From positions 1-64,000 of the forward strand of contig JADIYM010000017.1 of assembly GCA_016705245.1 (NCBI GenBank): DNA of 64,000 nucleotides, given 5' to 3'. The position numbers and the translations under genes are program-made. Source of the stretch: Blastocatellia bacterium (GTDB lineage Bacteria; Acidobacteriota; Blastocatellia; UBA7656; JADIYM01). The notes beneath the pieces are model-generated. The model was given only the letters and a program-made list of their open reading frames with translations, did no database searches and was not told the origin of the DNA. This document shows positions 34,031 to 45,494 of this stretch, piece by piece. Every line of letters starts with the position of its first letter. Position 1 is the stretch's first letter.

Positions 34031-35440
34031 ATGAAACGAGCCACCGTCGTCGCCACGCTTGCAATGCTGCTGACCGGATGCACGGTCGGAAAGAAGTACC
34101 AGCGTCCTGCCGTCGAGATTCCGGACGTCCATCGCGGCGCGCCGGTCACGTCGGTCGCACCCACCGCGGCGTCTCTCGCGGACACGAAGTGGTTCGAGGT
34201 GTTCAAGGACGAGAAGCTCCAGGAGCTCGTTCGCATGTCGCTCGATTCGAACTTCGACGCTCGGGTGGCCGTGGCGCGAATCGATCTCGCGCGCGGACAG
34301 CTCGGCATCACGCGCGCCGACCAGTTCCCGAGCGTAAACGCGGGCGCTGAGCTGGCAACAGTCCGGTCCTCGCGCAGCGGCCAGCTCGAGATCCCGGAGC
34401 CGGAACAGGTCAAGCGGACCTTCGGCACGGTGGCACTCGGCCTGCTCACCTTCGAGCTCGACATCTGGGGCCGCTTGCGCCGGGCCACCGAAGCGCAGCG
34501 CGCGCAGTTGCTGTCGGAAGAGGAAAACCAGCGGACGATCTACGTCACGCTCGTCGCCGCGGTCGCGCAGGCCTATTTCGAGCTTCGCGAGCTCGACCTC
34601 GAGCTCGAGATCTCGCAACGGACGCTCACGAGTCGTGAGGAATCGCTCCGCATCACCCGACTGCAGGAGGGCGCCGGCGTCGCGACGATGCTCGACGTGC
34701 GACAGGCCGAGGAGCTCGTCTATACGGCTTCGGCGCGCATTCCCGAGCTCAAGCGGCTGATCGGCCTGCAGGAGAACTTCGTTGCGACACTCGTCGGCGT
34801 CAATCCGCGCGACATTCCCCGGGGCGCCGCGCTCGTCGATCAACAGATGCCGCCCGAGGTCCCTGCCGGACTGACGTCCGATCTGATCGAGCGCCGTCCC
34901 GACATTCGCTCGGCCGAGCAGCAGCTCGTGTCGGCGAACGCGCTTGTCGGCGTCGCAAAGGCCGCGTATTTCCCGCGGATCAGCCTGACGGGCTTCTTCG
35001 GTTTCCAGAGCGACCAGCTGTCGAGCCTCTTCTCGGGCCCGACGAGGGTCTGGTCGTTCGCGCCGCAACTCTCGCAGCCGATCTTTCAGGCCGGACGTCT
35101 GAAGTCGAACGTACGGGTGGCGAAGGCGCAGCGCGAGATCGCACTCATCGAATACGAGCGCTCCATCCAGAACGGGTTCCGCGAGGTTTCGGATGCGCTG
35201 ATCTCGTACCAGTACATTCGCGAGCAGCGAGCCGAGCAGGAGAAGCTCGTCAACGCGCTTCGAGATCGGGTCCGGCTCGCTACCCTGCGGTACGAGGGCG
35301 GCATCGACAACTATTTGGCCGTGCTCGATGCCGAGCGGGAACTGTTCGATCAGGATTTGAGACTGGCGCAGCTTCGGCTCGGCGAGCTCACGACCGTCGT
35401 CCAGCTGTACAAGGCGCTCGGCGGAGGTTGGCAGCAGTAG
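34031..35440 (+). CDS. Outer-membrane efflux channel, NodT/OprM-type lipoprotein
   Basis: 469 residues. Lipoprotein signal LAMLLTGCTVGKKYQRPAVE (Cys17), then paired OEP domains. Typical markers are WFEVFKDEKLQELVRMSL, FELDIWGRLRRATEAQRAQL, LIERRPDIRSAEQQLVSANA and FPRISLTGFFGFQ. It forms a trimeric outer-membrane channel that completes the tripartite pump. It is the last gene of the operon. Confidence 0.93.
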   Translation: MKRATVVATLAMLLTGCTVGKKYQRPAVEIPDVHRGAPVTSVAPTAASLADTKWFEVFKDEKLQELVRMSLDSNFDARVAVARIDLARGQLGITRADQFPSVNAGAELATVRSSRSGQLEIPEPEQVKRTFGTVALGLLTFELDIWGRLRRATEAQRAQLLSEEENQRTIYVTLVAAVAQAYFELRELDLELEISQRTLTSREESLRITRLQEGAGVATMLDVRQAEELVYTASARIPELKRLIGLQENFVATLVGVNPRDIPRGAALVDQQMPPEVPAGLTSDLIERRPDIRSAEQQLVSANALVGVAKAAYFPRISLTGFFGFQSDQLSSLFSGPTRVWSFAPQLSQPIFQAGRLKSNVRVAKAQREIALIEYERSIQNGFREVSDALISYQYIREQRAEQEKLVNALRDRVRLATLRYEGGIDNYLAVLDAERELFDQDLRLAQLRLGELTTVVQLYKALGGGWQQ

Positions 35441-35679
35441 TCCGTGTTCTCGCTCGACCCACGCACAGTGGTTTCTGTGGCGACCCGCTCGCTACCGCTC
35501 GCGGTACTGATCTATCTTGGGCCGACGGGACGGTTCTGGGCACGCCCATCAAATCAGCAAACCGACCGCGGCTGGATCAGTACCGGAGGATAGGGGGTTC
35601 ACCTACTGACCGAAGTCTCTTCGCTACCGTGCGCGGTTCCTCTGCATTTGCCACGCGCTCGGCAGTAACCTGAAGACCA
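35441..35679. other. Intergenic stretch, nothing recognised
   Basis: About 240 bases between the efflux operon and the channel gene. Two similar CGCTACCG(C/T)(G)CGCGGT(A/T)-type words occur at about 35490 and 35627. No palindrome of the GGACC type and no credible gene was seen. Confidence 0.4.
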
Positions 35680-36420
35680 ATGGCGCTATCCGTCAAAATC
35701 GTGAAACGGCGCGGGCCTATAGCGCGGTTCATGCGGTGGTATTTCCGCCGGCGCTACGCCGTCCTTTTTTTCTCGCTCCTGTTCACGATTGCCTTCGTCC
35801 CGATCTTCAGCGCCGTCACGTCGGGTGCGCCTTTGATGAAGGCCGTGCTCGTGGCCAACCTTTTCGCGGCGGCGCTGTCGACCATGACCCGGCGACTGCG
35901 GCGCGGGCTCGCCGCCATCGCCTTCACGGTTTTCGTCATCGCGTATCCACTGGAACGCGCCCTCGACGTGGACCTGTTCGCGCATGGACTGGGACTCTGG
36001 AGCATTACGGCCGCAGTGGCCGCCGGCGGCGCGGTTGTCTTCGCGATGCGCGCGCGTCGCGTCGACAGCGAGCACCTCTATGCCGCGCTCAGCGCGTATC
36101 TGCTGGCCGGGCTCGTCTTCGGGGTCATTCACTTCATCATCGAGCGGGCATATCCCGGGTCGTACGGCATGAACGGAGAGACAATGCTCGTCCCGTTCAA
36201 CATTCACGAAGCGATCTACTTCAGTTTCGTCACCATGGCGACGCTCGGGTACGGCGACATCGTCCCGATCTCGCCGGCGGCGCGCAGCTTCTCGATTGTC
36301 GAGGCCATCCTCGGCCAGCTCTACCTCGCCGTAATGATCGCGAGAATCGTGAGCGTCTACGCCCCCGGGCGCGCAACGCGACGCGTCAAGACCATCTCCG
36401 AATCCGAGGATGACGACTGA
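35680..36420 (+). CDS. Ion channel (K+ selective filter) membrane protein
   Basis: 246 residues. About six hydrophobic segments: 27-50, 55-70, 78-97, 106-122, 137-155 and the last pore helix. The selectivity filter TLGYGD (188-193) is in YFSFVTMATLGYGDIVPISP, matching the Ion_trans_2 potassium-channel pore. An Arg-rich start (KRRGPIARFMRWYFRRRY) precedes the first helix. There is no obvious cytoplasmic RCK domain. The start is the ATG at 35680. It ends just before hairpin A5. Confidence 0.82.
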   Translation: MALSVKIVKRRGPIARFMRWYFRRRYAVLFFSLLFTIAFVPIFSAVTSGAPLMKAVLVANLFAAALSTMTRRLRRGLAAIAFTVFVIAYPLERALDVDLFAHGLGLWSITAAVAAGGAVVFAMRARRVDSEHLYAALSAYLLAGLVFGVIHFIIERAYPGSYGMNGETMLVPFNIHEAIYFSFVTMATLGYGDIVPISPAARSFSIVEAILGQLYLAVMIARIVSVYAPGRATRRVKTISESEDDD

Positions 36421-36422
36421 CC

Positions 36423-36543
36423 TCTTGCGCGAAGCGCCTTGGAGTGCGGCGCGCAGCGCCGCTTTGGATTTCCCTGGAGATTGCGGTTCTGTTGACAATC
36501 CAAAGCGGCGATTCACGCCGCACTCCAAAGCGCTTCGCGCATT
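36423..36543. repeat. Hairpin family A, copy A5
   Basis: Arms at 36423-36470 and 36497-36543 around a loop of about 26 bases. The left arm has the GCGCGCAGCGCC form and the right arm GCGATTCACGCC, so a stem mismatch lies mid-arm. It lies between converging channel and phosphorylase genes. Confidence 0.78.
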
Positions 36544-36546
36544 GAT

Positions 36547-39039
<2,493 letters not shown>

Positions 39040-39097
39040 GCTTGACTCTCGATGCTCTGTCAGGATTTCCGAGGACTGCCACGGAACGGTGACCAAC

Positions 39098-39193
39098 TCC
39101 GTGACTCCGGGTCTCCGTGTCTCTGTGTGCGAAGCTCTTTACTCGCCTCAACAGCTTCGCACACAGAGACGCGGAGACCCGGAGTCACGGAGG
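39098..39193. repeat. Hairpin family C, copy C4
   Basis: CTCCGTGACTCCGGGTCTCC / GTGTGCGAAGC with complements. The right arm reaches 39193 and supplies the TGA stop of the metallophosphoesterase gene (39185-39187), so the element lies against, or has replaced, that gene's 3' end. Confidence 0.75.
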
Positions 39194-41554
39194 ACCGTCC
39201 ATCGGCACAATGAACTCGACTGTATCGTCCGGGCCGCGATCCGGCGGCACTGTGCTCCCGCCGACCTGAAGGTCGCGCCACTTGAGCGGCCCCTCTACGC
39301 CGTGAAGGATCAACCGGATGCGTCGGGCCGAGCCCTCCACGCGAATCTCCATGAAGCTCTGGAAAAACGGTGCCCTGTTGAAGTCGAACGCCCCGGAGAG
39401 CCCCTCGACCGAACCCGGCCAGCCGCCGGCGGCCTTGAGCCAGAACCAGATGGGTCGTTTCCAGTTGGGCGTCTCACGCTCGAGCTTCGTCCATACGGCG
39501 TCGGTGCTCGGATAGAAGGCCCAATCTCCCACCGGCGGCGTGGCTGGCCAGTCGAGCGACGTCCCTATGCTCAGATAGGCACCGCCACCGCCGTTGACGA
39601 AGTGGTGCACAGGTCGCGTCGCGCCGTTTGAGGCATGAAGCTCACGGTAGTACTCGAAGTCATGTGTGTCGCCGGCCATGACGATCGGCACGTCATGTTT
39701 CACCAGCAATTCCCGGATGGCGGCGAAGTCGGGATTCGTCCGCCACTGGTCGTAGCCGCCGGCGTAGAACGGATGCCCCAGGATCACCATCGTACTGGTT
39801 CCCCTGGATCGCTCCAGCGCCGCCTCGAGCCAGACCCGCTGGCGCTCGTCGATCCGCTTCAGAATCCCGGTATCCACGGCGATGAGCGAGAATCCCGGCG
39901 CGTGAAGCTCGAAGAAGGGGCCGCGCTGCAGCCCCGTCCCCATCCGATATTCCTGTCGCAGCCGGATCGCTTCGTCGACGAGCGCGTCGGCGCGATGTCC
40001 GGCGGTCGCCGTGACGATCTGGTCCCAGTCCATCCGCGCCCGGATGGAGGCCCGGGCCACATCGGGCTCGAGGAAATTCGCGTTGAACGCGTCGAGCGCG
40101 CCGAACCAGTCATGGTTGCCGGGAATGGCGTAGATAGGTTTCCTGAAGCCCTTGAACGGCAGATAGAAGTTCGGCTCGTAGTCCTTCATCGCGCCGGCCG
40201 GATAGATCACGTCCGACGAGATGACCATGAACTTCACGTCGTCTCGCCCGCCCTCGAGCAGGAATCGATCCCGCAACGAATGCTGCGACGCATCGCCCTC
40301 GCCGGTATCGCCGAGAACTAGGAACGTGAAATCGGTCGACCCGGCGACGCCCTCGGGCGTGACCTCGAATAGCCCGGCGTCGGCCGCCGAGCCCGCGCCC
40401 TTGAGGACCACGACCGAGTCGATCATCTTCGTGCGCCATGGATCGACGCGCGCCTCGGTGATTTTCTGCCAGAAGCCGCTCACCCAGTTCTCGGTATTGA
40501 AGAACCAGCTGAACCCCCAGATCGGATTGATGGCCACGATGACCGCCGCGAGCGGCAGGCCTATCTGGATGACCTTCGTCAGCGCCGTCGGAAGCGAAGT
40601 CCGCATGGCGTGCAGGCGCGCGTCGAACCGGAGCCGGTTGTCGAGCCATCGCGCCATCAGGCGGTCACCCGCCGCCATCGTTGATTCGCCGATGGAAAGC
40701 CGGCGTCGCCAGGCGCTGCGCTCGAAGCCCTTCGTGATCCGGCGAAACAGCAACCTGGCAGGAAGCAGGATCAGGATGGCAAGCAGCAGTGCGAACATGA
40801 CATCGCCTCGAACGGCCACGGCCGTCGAGACCACACCGAGCACGTTGAGCTTCAGATCCATGCGCCCGATGTGCACGGCGAAGAACACGACCCCAAGCAT
40901 GACGCACCAGCCGATATCGATCCTTCGCCGGCCGACCTCGCCTTCGAACGCCGTCTCCGCGAGTCGATCGAAGTCGGCGTTAGGCTCGAGACCTAGACGC
41001 CTGGCCGGGGCGAACGCGGCGATGGCGCCCGTCTCGTCGTCGCGTCCCCCGGTGATCATTTCCCATCCAAGCGAGATGAGCCAGAGTCCGATGACGAGCC
41101 CGATGATCGGCGGTCCGAGCGAGAACCGGAAGTAGAGGATGAACACGCCGAGTGCGATGTGGACCGCGGCGTTGAGGAGCGTCCACCAGCGCCCGTCGAT
41201 CTGGCCTCGAACGGCGCCGACGGCCTTCATCACCCCGTCGGCGATGAGGAGCAGGCCGATGATGACCAGGACGCTCCGGATGACGAGACCCGGACTGTAG
41301 AAGAAGATGATTCCGACGAGGATCATCACCACCGACTGCACGTACCGCATCTCGGCGAGTCGCACGTCGCGGGCCATGACCGCGCGTACGAGCTCGAAGA
41401 CCGCGGACGCGGAGACGGCGAGGCCGAGGATGGCCAGCGTCCACTCGCCTGCCCAGAAAGGCGAAAAGACCGCGAACGCGCCGAGTGCGATCGTGACGAT
41501 GCCGATCGGAGCCGATCGTCGCCACTTCAGGTTCTTGAAGTCGAGTGCCTTCAT
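39185..41554 (-). CDS. HdeD-like membrane domain fused to a metallophosphoesterase
   Basis: 789 residues. Residues about 10-175 hold six helices in the HdeD/DUF308 style (SAPIGIVTIALGAFAVFSPF, VGIIFFYSPG). Further helices lie to about 340. Residues 390-700 are a calcineurin-like metallophosphoesterase with the metal-ligand motifs FLVLGDTGEGD, ISSDVIYP, IPGNHDW, ILGHPFY and AGDTHDFEYY. A beta-rich end of about 90 residues follows. The phosphoesterase should face one side of the membrane; its substrate is unknown. The ATG at 41554 has GGAGGG 6 bases upstream. Palindrome site 11 lies 52 bases upstream. Confidence 0.8.
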   Translation of the reverse strand: MKALDFKNLKWRRSAPIGIVTIALGAFAVFSPFWAGEWTLAILGLAVSASAVFELVRAVMARDVRLAEMRYVQSVVMILVGIIFFYSPGLVIRSVLVIIGLLLIADGVMKAVGAVRGQIDGRWWTLLNAAVHIALGVFILYFRFSLGPPIIGLVIGLWLISLGWEMITGGRDDETGAIAAFAPARRLGLEPNADFDRLAETAFEGEVGRRRIDIGWCVMLGVVFFAVHIGRMDLKLNVLGVVSTAVAVRGDVMFALLLAILILLPARLLFRRITKGFERSAWRRRLSIGESTMAAGDRLMARWLDNRLRFDARLHAMRTSLPTALTKVIQIGLPLAAVIVAINPIWGFSWFFNTENWVSGFWQKITEARVDPWRTKMIDSVVVLKGAGSAADAGLFEVTPEGVAGSTDFTFLVLGDTGEGDASQHSLRDRFLLEGGRDDVKFMVISSDVIYPAGAMKDYEPNFYLPFKGFRKPIYAIPGNHDWFGALDAFNANFLEPDVARASIRARMDWDQIVTATAGHRADALVDEAIRLRQEYRMGTGLQRGPFFELHAPGFSLIAVDTGILKRIDERQRVWLEAALERSRGTSTMVILGHPFYAGGYDQWRTNPDFAAIRELLVKHDVPIVMAGDTHDFEYYRELHASNGATRPVHHFVNGGGGAYLSIGTSLDWPATPPVGDWAFYPSTDAVWTKLERETPNWKRPIWFWLKAAGGWPGSVEGLSGAFDFNRAPFFQSFMEIRVEGSARRIRLILHGVEGPLKWRDLQVGGSTVPPDRGPDDTVEFIVPMDGPP

Positions 41555-41605
41555 CGGACCCTCCGGAGATGAGAGGGCCATATTATGCCGGCGCGCAGCG
41601 GCGAT

Positions 41606-41627
41606 CTATTGCCCCTTGGTCCAATAA
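41606..41627. promoter_or_regulatory. GGACC palindrome site 11 (one weak half)
   Basis: CTATTGCCCCTTGGTCCAAT, 52 bases upstream of the phosphoesterase start. It is the last member of the family seen; none occurs from 41.7 to 64 kb. Confidence 0.48.
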
Positions 41628-41629
41628 GA

Positions 41630-41705
41630 CTTTGCGCCTTTGCGCCTTTGCGCGAACCCTCTGGAGTCCTTGAAGAGGTTCGCGCAAAGGCGCAAAGGCG
41701 CAAAG
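41630..41705. repeat. Hairpin family B, copy B2
   Basis: CTTTGCGCCTTTGCGCCTTT and its complement around a loop with GAACCCTCTGGAGTCCTTGA. It lies between two minus-strand genes, 13 bases after the upstream gene's stop. Confidence 0.76.
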
Positions 41706-41718
41706 ACCGAAAGTGAGA

Positions 41719-43107
41719 CTAGGGCCCGGCAGCTGCGCCAACGACGAACGTGAGCTCGCGCGGCGGCTTCGCCGGATCGATCAGGACGGGTTCCGATGCG
41801 CGTGTTCCCCACGATCCAAAAACCTCGGCCGACAATCGAAGGATGCCGCCTGTCGGCAAGTAGAGCTGCGAGCTGGCGCCTTCATCCTCGAGCAATGCGA
41901 CCCCAACCATCTCGCCGCTCTCGCGTCGACACTCGATGACGCCCACTGCAGGCGCGCCCTGGTCGTTCACGAGCTTCACGGGAATCACCACGTGCGGCGG
42001 AGGCGGAGGCGCCTTCACGTCGCCGAGCTCGATCACGCGACCCGGCTTCACGTCGAACACTCTTGGCCGGTCGGGACTCGAAGGATCCCGATACGCATAC
42101 GCCGGAAACGGCGGTCTGTCGATGCGCGGCGCCATCGGCGTCCAGTTGACGGCGAGCACGTACTCGCCAGCCGGCAGCACGTCAAACCGAAACTCTCCAG
42201 TCGAACTGGAGAGGTATGTCGGGAATTGCGGACCAGGGACGGCACTCCCGGCAAGACTTCGCGGGACGACGACCATCATGATGTCCTTGAGCGGACGCCC
42301 TTTCGAATCGAGGAGGCGCCCCGAAATTCCGCCGGACGATGTCACGGCAGCGTCCGCGATGACGGTTGGGTCCTTCACCCTCAATCGGAGCTCGCCGGCA
42401 GGCGATCCATCGGGAGTACCTGAGGACCGGTAAGCCATCACCCTCCACCCCTCCGGCAGGTCGAAGCGGATCACGTATTCGCCGTCGGGTACGTCGGCAA
42501 AGACAAACCCGCCGTCGCGATCCGTCGTTGCGTGCAGCTTTGCCGTCCGAGACTCGAGTGTCACCGTGATGCCGGTAACCGGACGGTTTTCCTCCCGGGC
42601 TCCGATGATGGTTGGTGTCGTTGGCTCGCGAACCGTGCCGACCACACGCGGCGCGGCGCCGGTTCGTGAGATATGCCTGCAGTAGGCGAGGTTCGTCCCG
42701 CTGACGTCGACGCCTGCCGTGAGATCGCACTGGCCGGTGACAAGGCCGCCGACTTCCTTCGATTGACGGGCGAACACGAGATACCGCTTGCCGACTACAA
42801 ATCCGATCGCGCAAGACGAGCCCTCACCCGACGTGATCACGACAACTCTGTCGGACTGGACGCCCTTGAACTTCTCGTCGACTGCAAATCGGACCGCAAG
42901 GAGGCTACCTGGGTATTCCTGACCGCCGGGTTGCGGCGGCTCGGTCGCTTGCGGAGTCATCTCTTCGACCGTGCCAACGAACACGACATCCGAGTTACCG
43001 TACGCGGAACCGACCGGAATCTGCATGCACACGCACCCGAATGCACGCTCGGCGAAGCCGGCGATGAGGACGAGCACCGCAAGGACGAAAATGACCCGTG
43101 ATGTCAT
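41719..43107 (-). CDS. Secreted TIMP/NTR-like protein with carboxypeptidase-regulatory-like repeats
   Basis: 462 residues. Signal peptide LAVLVLIAGFAERAFG; the mature N-terminus CVCMQIPVGSAYGNSDVVFV has the CxC...A(Y)xxSDxVFxG start of NTR/TIMP-like domains, with further Cys at CAIG, CDLT and YCRH (three disulfides likely). From about 200 come three Ig-like carboxypeptidase-regulatory repeats (ATTDRDGGFVFADVPDGEYV, SSTGEFRFDVLPAGEYVLAV, VNDQGAPAVGVIECR). Such proteins may bind or inhibit extracellular proteases, but the bacterial role is unknown. The ATG at 43107 has AGGAG about 10 bases upstream. Confidence 0.75.
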   Translation of the reverse strand: MTSRVIFVLAVLVLIAGFAERAFGCVCMQIPVGSAYGNSDVVFVGTVEEMTPQATEPPQPGGQEYPGSLLAVRFAVDEKFKGVQSDRVVVITSGEGSSCAIGFVVGKRYLVFARQSKEVGGLVTGQCDLTAGVDVSGTNLAYCRHISRTGAAPRVVGTVREPTTPTIIGAREENRPVTGITVTLESRTAKLHATTDRDGGFVFADVPDGEYVIRFDLPEGWRVMAYRSSGTPDGSPAGELRLRVKDPTVIADAAVTSSGGISGRLLDSKGRPLKDIMMVVVPRSLAGSAVPGPQFPTYLSSSTGEFRFDVLPAGEYVLAVNWTPMAPRIDRPPFPAYAYRDPSSPDRPRVFDVKPGRVIELGDVKAPPPPPHVVIPVKLVNDQGAPAVGVIECRRESGEMVGVALLEDEGASSQLYLPTGGILRLSAEVFGSWGTRASEPVLIDPAKPPRELTFVVGAAAGP

Positions 43108-43225
43108 TGGTCGAAGCTCCTGCTGGCGACGTGCGGAGTGCGATGGACTGACGACGTCCCTCGAGGAACTCTCGCCCCGCCGACGCGGTATGTCAACCAA
43201 CAGCCAGCTTCAACTAACATAAACG

Positions 43226-43328
43226 CCCTTGCGCCTCTGCGTCTGCCCCCTGCGCCTCTGCGAGAAACTCCCACGGTGTGGAAGAGTTTCTCGCAGAGGC
43301 GCAGGGGGCAGACGCAGAGGCGCAAAGG
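43226..43328. repeat. Hairpin family B variant, copy B3
   Basis: CCTTGCGCCTCTGCGTCTGC / CCCCTGCGCCTCTGCGAGAA with the complement at 43284-43328. The CTCTGCGTCT core links it to copy B4 at 57230. It lies just 3' of the M16 gene stop. Confidence 0.75.
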
Positions 43329-43340
43329 CGGGAAGGTCGG

Positions 43341-45494
43341 CTATGGCTTCGCGAAGAGCGCCGGGTCGACCTCGACGTTCACCTGTGCCTCGGTGAGCAT
43401 GATCTCCAGGAACTTCTGCCCGTTCCGGAACTGCACCGTCATGAACGGCATCTTCAGCCCGCCCACTTCGCGCCAATCCGAGGTCTGCACCTCGATCGTG
43501 CCCTGCGACGTCGTGTACGCGATCTTCACCGGCATCGATGTCACGGCATCGACGTGAAACTCAGTCGTATGCCCGTCGGCATCCGTGACGGCAAAGGCCT
43601 TCGTCTTCACCCCGTTTACCTCACCATCCGCGAGCGGACGGATCGTCAGCTTCTCGCCCTGGCCAAAGCGCCGCAGCACCTTGACGCCGAAGAACTTGCC
43701 TTCCTTCGACTGCGCCGAGATGTCCTGAGGCCCGCCGCCCTGGTCGACCCACGAGCCCTCGGCGTTCGACCACTGCTTCACCTTCACGATCCCTAGGTCG
43801 AGTTCGGTGCGCTGTCGATCCGGCAGGATCTCCCACGAATCGACCGACGTGATGTCGAGCGTCTGCGGTCCGGGCGAGATCTTGCCCTTCCCCTTCGCGA
43901 CGAGCGTCTTCTGCCCAAGCCACGCCGCGCCTCCGACCGCTGCAATCGTCTTCCGCGCCAGCTCTTCGCCTGCCTTCGCATCGGTGTCACTGACGGCCGC
44001 GACCGCGGCCTTCGGACGCCGCAGATCCGCCGACATCACGTCGACCTCTTCAAACGGAATCTTCTCGACCGGGCCGAACTTCGCCACTCCCGCCTCGAAC
44101 TCCTTGGCGTTGCCGGCGAGCACGATGACCATCTGGTCGGGGTTGATGACCCGCTCGGCAATGGCTCGGACCTGGGCGCCCGAAACGGCGTTCACCTTCG
44201 ACGTGTAGGTCTCGAGGTAGTCCGCACCGAGTCCGAAAAGCTCCGCCTGCAGCAGCCGGCTCGCGACGGCTTCCGGCGTCTCGAGCCCAAGCAGGAAGAT
44301 TCCCGCGAGGAAACCCTGGCGCGCCTTCAGTTCCTCAGCCGGAACGTCGGTCGTCCGCATGCGGTCGATTTCGCTGAAGATCACCTCGACGGCTTCGACC
44401 GTCGTCGCGGTCTTGGTGTTCGTGTCGATCAGGAACGATCCGCCGTTGCGCCGGGCATCGAGTCGCGACCGGGCGCCGTAAGTCAGTCCGCGCTTCACTC
44501 GCAGTTCGCTCTCGACACGCGACGAAAACGGCGCGCCCCCGAAAATCGAGTTTGCGACGCTGGCGCGATAAAAGTCCGCATCGCCGCGAGAAAGCCCCGT
44601 CAGTCCGACACGAATCTCGGTCTGCGCCGCATCCGGCTTGTCGAGAATGATGACGCGCCGCTTGCCCGCTACCGACGCGGGTCCGGCCGCAACCACGGGC
44701 GCCGTCCCCTTGGCCCATGCACCGAAGTGCTTCTCGGCGAGCGCGAACGCTTCCTCGGCAGTGACCGCACCGACGATGGCCAGCGTGGCATTGCTCGCGA
44801 CGTATTGCGCCTTGTGAAACGCGACGATGTCGTCGCGCTTGATGGCATTGACGGTGTCGGCCGTTCCGCCGATCGGGCGCCCGTACGGAGCTTTCCCGAA
44901 CGTGACTCGATCGAACACCTCGTTCGCGACCGAGCCCGCGCTCGAGCGCGCGACCTGCAGGCCGCTGAGCGTCTGCGTGCGTGCCCGGTCGATCTCTTCG
45001 TCGGCGAATTTCGGGTTCATGATGACGTCGGCAAGCAACTCGGCCGCAAGCGCGGCGCGATTGACGAGCACGGTCGTCGAAGCCGACGACGAGTCCCACC
45101 CCGCCGACACTCCGAGACTGCCGCCCGCGCCGTCGATCGCCTCGGCGATCTGCTGCGCCGAGCGCGTCGCCGTGCCCTGGTCGACGAGTCCGGCCGTCAT
45201 CTGCGCGAGCCCGGCGCGGTCGTCCGGTTCGACTGACGCGCCCGTCTTGAGCATCACCGTCATCGACACGACCGGCTGGGCCTTGCTCGCGATGAAGATC
45301 ACGCGAAGTCCGTTCGAGAGCGATTTCTCCTGGACCGGCGGGAGCTTGAAGTCCTTCGCGGGTCCGACGGGGGGCGGCTGTACCTTCTTCATGTCGGCTG
45401 TTCCCTGTGCCAGCGCAGGCGTGGCAAGCGTAAGGACGCCCGCCAGCGCCGACACGGCGGCTCGGGCACCGAGTGAGCGGTTATCGCGGCTCAT
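43341..45494 (-). CDS. M16 peptidase-like (non-catalytic subunit type) fused to a LolA-like domain
   Basis: 717 residues with signal peptide SALAGVLTLATPALA. Residues 50-480 are the two halves of an M16 metallopeptidase (LSNGLRVIFIASKAQPVVSM). The zinc motif HxxEH is absent: the equivalent stretch reads GLAQMTAGLVDQGT, as in regulatory subunits of MPP/PqqF-like heterodimers. Residues about 500-717 form a LolA/outer-membrane-lipoprotein-sorting-like barrel (VDSWEILPDRQRTELDLGIV). It overlaps the following catalytic gene by four bases, so it is translated with the catalytic partner. Confidence 0.8.
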   Translation of the reverse strand: MSRDNRSLGARAAVSALAGVLTLATPALAQGTADMKKVQPPPVGPAKDFKLPPVQEKSLSNGLRVIFIASKAQPVVSMTVMLKTGASVEPDDRAGLAQMTAGLVDQGTATRSAQQIAEAIDGAGGSLGVSAGWDSSSASTTVLVNRAALAAELLADVIMNPKFADEEIDRARTQTLSGLQVARSSAGSVANEVFDRVTFGKAPYGRPIGGTADTVNAIKRDDIVAFHKAQYVASNATLAIVGAVTAEEAFALAEKHFGAWAKGTAPVVAAGPASVAGKRRVIILDKPDAAQTEIRVGLTGLSRGDADFYRASVANSIFGGAPFSSRVESELRVKRGLTYGARSRLDARRNGGSFLIDTNTKTATTVEAVEVIFSEIDRMRTTDVPAEELKARQGFLAGIFLLGLETPEAVASRLLQAELFGLGADYLETYTSKVNAVSGAQVRAIAERVINPDQMVIVLAGNAKEFEAGVAKFGPVEKIPFEEVDVMSADLRRPKAAVAAVSDTDAKAGEELARKTIAAVGGAAWLGQKTLVAKGKGKISPGPQTLDITSVDSWEILPDRQRTELDLGIVKVKQWSNAEGSWVDQGGGPQDISAQSKEGKFFGVKVLRRFGQGEKLTIRPLADGEVNGVKTKAFAVTDADGHTTEFHVDAVTSMPVKIAYTTSQGTIEVQTSDWREVGGLKMPFMTVQFRNGQKFLEIMLTEAQVNVEVDPALFAKP

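Noticed and set aside
35428..35673. Plus-strand open frame between the efflux operon and the channel
   Set aside because: No start site, no similarity pattern; overlaps the upstream gene's stop.
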